This document shows, in pieces, positions 5,240 to 7,733 of a DNA stretch of 7,733 bases. The translations under genes were made by a program, and so were the position numbers. The DNA is taken from NCBI GenBank assembly GCA_964568485.1, contig CAZMRA010000248.1, positions 1 to 7,733 on the forward strand, in the 5' to 3' direction. The stretch's first letter is position 1; each line of letters begins with the position of its first letter. Origin of the DNA: CFX5 sp964568485 (GTDB lineage Bacteria > Chloroflexota > Anaerolineae > Caldilineales > Caldilineaceae). Below the pieces are notes generated by a model. It saw only the letters and a program-made list of their open reading frames with translations, was not told the origin of the DNA and ran no database searches.

Positions 5240-6565
5240 ATGAAACAACAATGGAGTCGGCGAAGTTTTCTGCATGCAGTGGGTATGGGGTCGCTCGGCC
5301 TGGCGTTGGCAGCCTGTGCGCCGGTTGCGCAAGCCCCGGCCGGTGAAGAAGCTGCTGCGCCGAGTGGTGAAAAAGTCACGACCTACATTTTTGATTACGA
5401 CCCTACGGGGACCGATGCTTGGGTAGCGGCAGATGCTCAATTCGTTGAGTATTTTGCTGAAAAATACCCCGAGATTGAAGCGGTGCGCGAGCAGGCACCA
5501 TGGACAGGCTTCACCGAAAAGCTCTTGACTTCGGTGGCGGGTGGTGCCAAATATGATGTCATCTACGGCTATTGGGAGTGGTTGCCACTGTTGCGTGATA
5601 ACAATGTGGTTGGTCCACTGGACGATCTGTTGGCCGCAGATAGCGAGATTCCGCCCGACGATTTTTACGATTACGCCAAAGAGACGGTGGATAACCAGAC
5701 TTACGGGTTGGCTTGGTTTATCAGCGGCTGGCTGCACTGGTATAACAAAGATGTTGTGGCCGAAGCCGGGGCTGAAGAGCCCAAAGCCCTCAGTAGCGCA
5801 GGCGCTTGGGATTACGCTGCCTGGCTGCAATTTGCCCAAGATTTCACTGGCGAGGCAAATGGCGCCCCCCGCTATGGCTATGATATGAGCTCCACACGCA
5901 GCCCAACGGCCTACATTATGCTGGCTTGGGCGCATGGGACAGAGTTTTGGAATGATGACTTTTCCGAAAGCTTGATCAATTCCCCTGAGAATGTGCAATT
6001 GTGGCAGTGGCTGCAAGCTTTCTATAGCGAAAACTTGACGCCAGCCCCAGGCGCGGGTGATCAAGATCAGGGGCCCGGCTTTACCAACGGCCGCGTCGTC
6101 GGCACCATGGCTGGGCAATGGTTCACTCGCAATATCGCCCAAGATGGAGCTGATCAAGAATTTGCCATCGGCATGGCTCCTTTCCCCGTCGGCCCGAGTG
6201 GCACCTATTCGGTCGCCGCGCTGAACTCCTTCTATTTTGGTAGCGCTCCGGACAGTCCCGATGCGGCTTGGACTTGGTATAAAGAGCGCTCCTTTTCTGA
6301 AATGGCCGGTCAGCTCTACGCTGACATCGGTGGTGGACGCTTCCCTTCGCGCAAGAGCGCCACTCCGGCTACGGTCTACAGCTGGGAAGATACCGAGGTG
6401 TACGAAGCAATTCGCCCGAGCTTGCGTACCTATCGCACCAGCCCCAAAGAATCGGAATGGATCTCCCTCTATCAAGCTGCTTGGGATGAAATGGCCTTGG
6501 CTACCCGCCCGATTGAAGAGATCTTGGATCAGTTGGCCGAAGAATCGACGAAGTTAGTAAGTTGA
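5240..6565 (+). CDS. ABC transporter extracellular sugar-binding lipoprotein (family 1, Tat-type signal)
   Basis: Ligand-capturing component of a carbohydrate ABC importer, 441 residues, the normal size for family 1 solute-binding proteins. Seen: a twin-arginine signal SRRSFL at residues 6-11, a hydrophobic stretch, and a lipobox LAAC at 23-26, so it is probably exported folded by Tat and lipid-anchored at Cys26. An Ala/Pro/Glu-rich linker follows to about 44. The mature part has many aromatic residues typical of sugar sites (YWEWLPLL, WFISGWLHWYNKD) and ends in a family-typical C-terminal helix (EEILDQLAEES). AAAAGGAG at 5224-5231 lies 8 nt before the ATG. It is 94 bp after the ROK gene without an obvious terminator or promoter between, so cotranscription is likely. 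Substrate not deducible; the neighbouring aldolase operon hints at a sugar or sugar acid. Confidence 0.93.
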   Translation: MKQQWSRRSFLHAVGMGSLGLALAACAPVAQAPAGEEAAAPSGEKVTTYIFDYDPTGTDAWVAADAQFVEYFAEKYPEIEAVREQAPWTGFTEKLLTSVAGGAKYDVIYGYWEWLPLLRDNNVVGPLDDLLAADSEIPPDDFYDYAKETVDNQTYGLAWFISGWLHWYNKDVVAEAGAEEPKALSSAGAWDYAAWLQFAQDFTGEANGAPRYGYDMSSTRSPTAYIMLAWAHGTEFWNDDFSESLINSPENVQLWQWLQAFYSENLTPAPGAGDQDQGPGFTNGRVVGTMAGQWFTRNIAQDGADQEFAIGMAPFPVGPSGTYSVAALNSFYFGSAPDSPDAAWTWYKERSFSEMAGQLYADIGGGRFPSRKSATPATVYSWEDTEVYEAIRPSLRTYRTSPKESEWISLYQAAWDEMALATRPIEEILDQLAEESTKLVS

Positions 6566-6583
6566 TCAACCGAAGCGCTTCTG

Positions 6584-6647
6584 AATCTCGGTAAAGCTCC
6601 GCGGATCTTTTGCTGGTTGCTGGAGCGTTTGCGAGCTTACCGAGATT
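6584..6647 (+). promoter_or_regulatory. Long stem-loop between binding-protein and permease genes
   Basis: Left arm 6584-6599 (AATCTCGG then TAAAGCTC) pairs with right arm 6633-6647 (GAGCTTACCGAGATT) over 15 bp with one bulged A, enclosing a 33-nt loop. A shorter alternative pairing of GCTCC (6596-6600) with GGAGC (6622-6626) is possible. No T-run follows, so it is not a classic intrinsic terminator. In sugar ABC operons, stem-loops at this place commonly protect the binding-protein mRNA end and lower permease expression, as known for malE-malF. That role here is inference. Confidence 0.7.
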
Positions 6648-6685
6648 GAGGAGCGTGGATCATTCGTCTGGAAAGGAGTCAAGCA

Positions 6686-7600
6686 ATGGCCGCGTCGACC
6701 ATTAAAGCACGCTATGGGCCACTGGCTCGTCGAGAAGCTTGGGAAGGGCGATTGTATATTTTGCCCTGGGTACTAGGTTTCCTGATCTTCACCATTGGCC
6801 CCATGGTCGCCTCGATCTACTTTTCGTTTACCGAATATTCGGTCTTGTCGGGGGCCAAATGGATCGGGCTGGAAAACTACATCGATATCTTTAGCGATGA
6901 TCGGCTCTTTCGGCTGAGTTTGTACAACACCTTCTATTTTGTGATCCTGTCGGTGCCGCTCAACTTGCTCTTCTCATTTTTGCTCGCCCTATTGTTGAAC
7001 ATCAATTTACGCGGCATCAATCTGTTTCGAATCCTCTATTACTTGCCGGTGATCACCCCGGCCGTCGCCAGTTCGTTAACGTGGAGTTTGCTCTTCTCGG
7101 GTGATTTTGGGCTGATCAATGCCGGATTGCGCGCAATTGGTTTGCCGACATTTGATTGGCTCTACGACCCGCAGATCACCAAACTGGTCTTCGTGATCAT
7201 GAACTTGTGGGGCATCGGCGGTAGCGTGATCATCTTTCTGGCCGGGCTAAAAAATGTCCCACAGACATTGTACGAGGCTGCGCATATTGATGGGGCCAAT
7301 GGCTGGCAACGTTTCCTGAATATCACCGTGCCCATGATGACGCCGCTCGTCTTTTTTAATTTGATCTTGGGCATTATTGGTACCTTCCAGGTGTTTACGG
7401 GCGCCTATATTATCACCGCAGGCGGTCCAGCAAATTCGACTTTGTTTTATGTGCTCTATCTCTATAACAATGCCTTCAAATTCTTCAAAATGGGGTACGC
7501 CTCAGCATTGGCCTGGATCTTGTTCGTGATCATCTTGATCTTTACGTTGTTGCAATTGCGCATGGCACGGCTGTGGGTCTACTACGAAGCGGAGCGATAA
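6686..7600 (+). CDS. Carbohydrate ABC transporter permease, MalF/UgpA type
   Basis: Inner-membrane permease subunit of the importer, 304 residues. Seen: six predicted membrane segments at about 24-46, 78-105, 117-138, 167-187, 218-240 and 271-293; and the cytoplasmic EAA loop YEAAHIDGANGWQRF at 196-210, ending in the proline of TVP at 216, which docks on the ATPase. The large periplasmic insertion of enterobacterial MalF is absent, as in most sugar permeases of this family. The ATG is 7 nt after AAAGGAG (6672-6678), a strong ribosome binding site. The binding-protein gene lies 120 bp upstream across a stem-loop, and the MalG-type partner follows after 3 bp. No ATPase is visible in the window; such importers often share one encoded elsewhere. 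Confidence 0.95.
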   Translation: MAASTIKARYGPLARREAWEGRLYILPWVLGFLIFTIGPMVASIYFSFTEYSVLSGAKWIGLENYIDIFSDDRLFRLSLYNTFYFVILSVPLNLLFSFLLALLLNINLRGINLFRILYYLPVITPAVASSLTWSLLFSGDFGLINAGLRAIGLPTFDWLYDPQITKLVFVIMNLWGIGGSVIIFLAGLKNVPQTLYEAAHIDGANGWQRFLNITVPMMTPLVFFNLILGIIGTFQVFTGAYIITAGGPANSTLFYVLYLYNNAFKFFKMGYASALAWILFVIILIFTLLQLRMARLWVYYEAER

Positions 7601-7603
7601 CCA

Positions 7604-7733
7604 ATGGCCAACCGGATAACCGCTACCCCTGCGTTTCCTAAATCGCTGCCAACCACTCAAGGGCGCACAAGATTTGCTTCTGGGCTCGGTTGGCTGTCCA
7701 CTGCGTTGCTCTATCTGCTGCTGAGTGTCGTCG
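7604..7733 (+). CDS. Carbohydrate ABC transporter permease, MalG/UgpE type (partial, 5' end)
   Basis: First 43 codons of the second permease subunit, cut by the right window edge; the frame is open to the end. It begins MANRITATPAF and has a polar Thr/Pro-rich cytoplasmic tail of about 29 residues. A hydrophobic stretch (LGWLSTALLYLLLSVV) follows, the expected start of the first membrane helix. The ATG is 3 bp after the stop of the MalF-type gene, and GGAG at 7591-7594, inside that gene's end, lies 9 nt upstream. The identification rests mainly on operon order (binding protein, MalF, MalG) and this N-terminal form, since the diagnostic EAA loop is outside the window. Confidence 0.8.
   Translation, partial: MANRITATPAFPKSLPTTQGRTRFASGLGWLSTALLYLLLSVV

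Noticed and set aside
5158..5343. Possible small ORF from ATG 5176 preceded by AAAGGAG (5158-5164)
   Set aside because: The spacing (11 nt) is tolerable, but the frame runs out of register into the binding-protein gene and encodes about 56 residues with no leader-peptide features. The site may be chance or a remnant.
5129..6475. Long minus-strand open frame (448 codons) opposite the binding-protein gene
   Set aside because: It is the antisense shadow of a clear solute-binding protein with Tat signal, lipobox and ribosome site. The antisense product is low-complexity in character, with no recognisable domain.
6584..6680. Intrinsic terminator after the binding-protein gene
   Set aside because: The stem is strong, but no T-run follows and the permease genes downstream clearly belong to the same transporter.

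Overview
The window most resembles a chromosomal piece of a Chloroflexota bacterium (Herpetosiphon/Chloroflexia-like). This rests on moderate GC, a Tat-type lipoprotein sugar-binding protein, a ROK regulator in front of a MalF/MalG-type transporter, and a NAD-dependent epimerase paired with a DapA-like aldolase. The assignment is inference from gene content and style; no marker gene is present.

Layout. A small DUF488/YeaO-type gene (14-388, +) meets, tail to tail with a 12-nt overlap, a three-gene minus-strand operon. That operon reads from 3397 down to 377: a NAD-dependent epimerase/dehydratase-like protein, a dihydrodipicolinate-synthase-family (class I aldolase) protein, and an NmrA-like NAD(P)-binding protein. 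The first two genes are coupled by a 1-nt stop/start overlap and the third follows after 31 bp. Next is a divergent control region of about 440-490 bp. It holds a convincing plus-strand promoter, a 25-bp operator-like palindrome closely resembling Bacillus XylR operators, a probable minus-strand promoter, a G-quadruplex-type G-run block and several shorter palindromes. To the right runs a plus-strand operon: a ROK-family repressor (XylR/NagC type), an ABC solute-binding lipoprotein, a MalF-type permease, and the first 43 codons of a MalG-type permease cut by the window edge.

How it may work together. The right arm looks like a carbohydrate uptake operon headed by its own repressor, which probably binds the palindrome just downstream of its own start site. 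The left arm looks like a catabolic operon: an aldolase-family enzyme that would form a Schiff base with a 2-keto acid (K180, Y152 retained), two Rossmann-fold oxidoreductase/epimerase-like proteins, and no kinase. A plausible reading is uptake and non-phosphorylating oxidation or cleavage of a sugar or sugar acid; the substrate cannot be read from the sequence. No ATPase for the importer lies in the window. No RNA genes, mobile elements or CRISPR arrays were seen.
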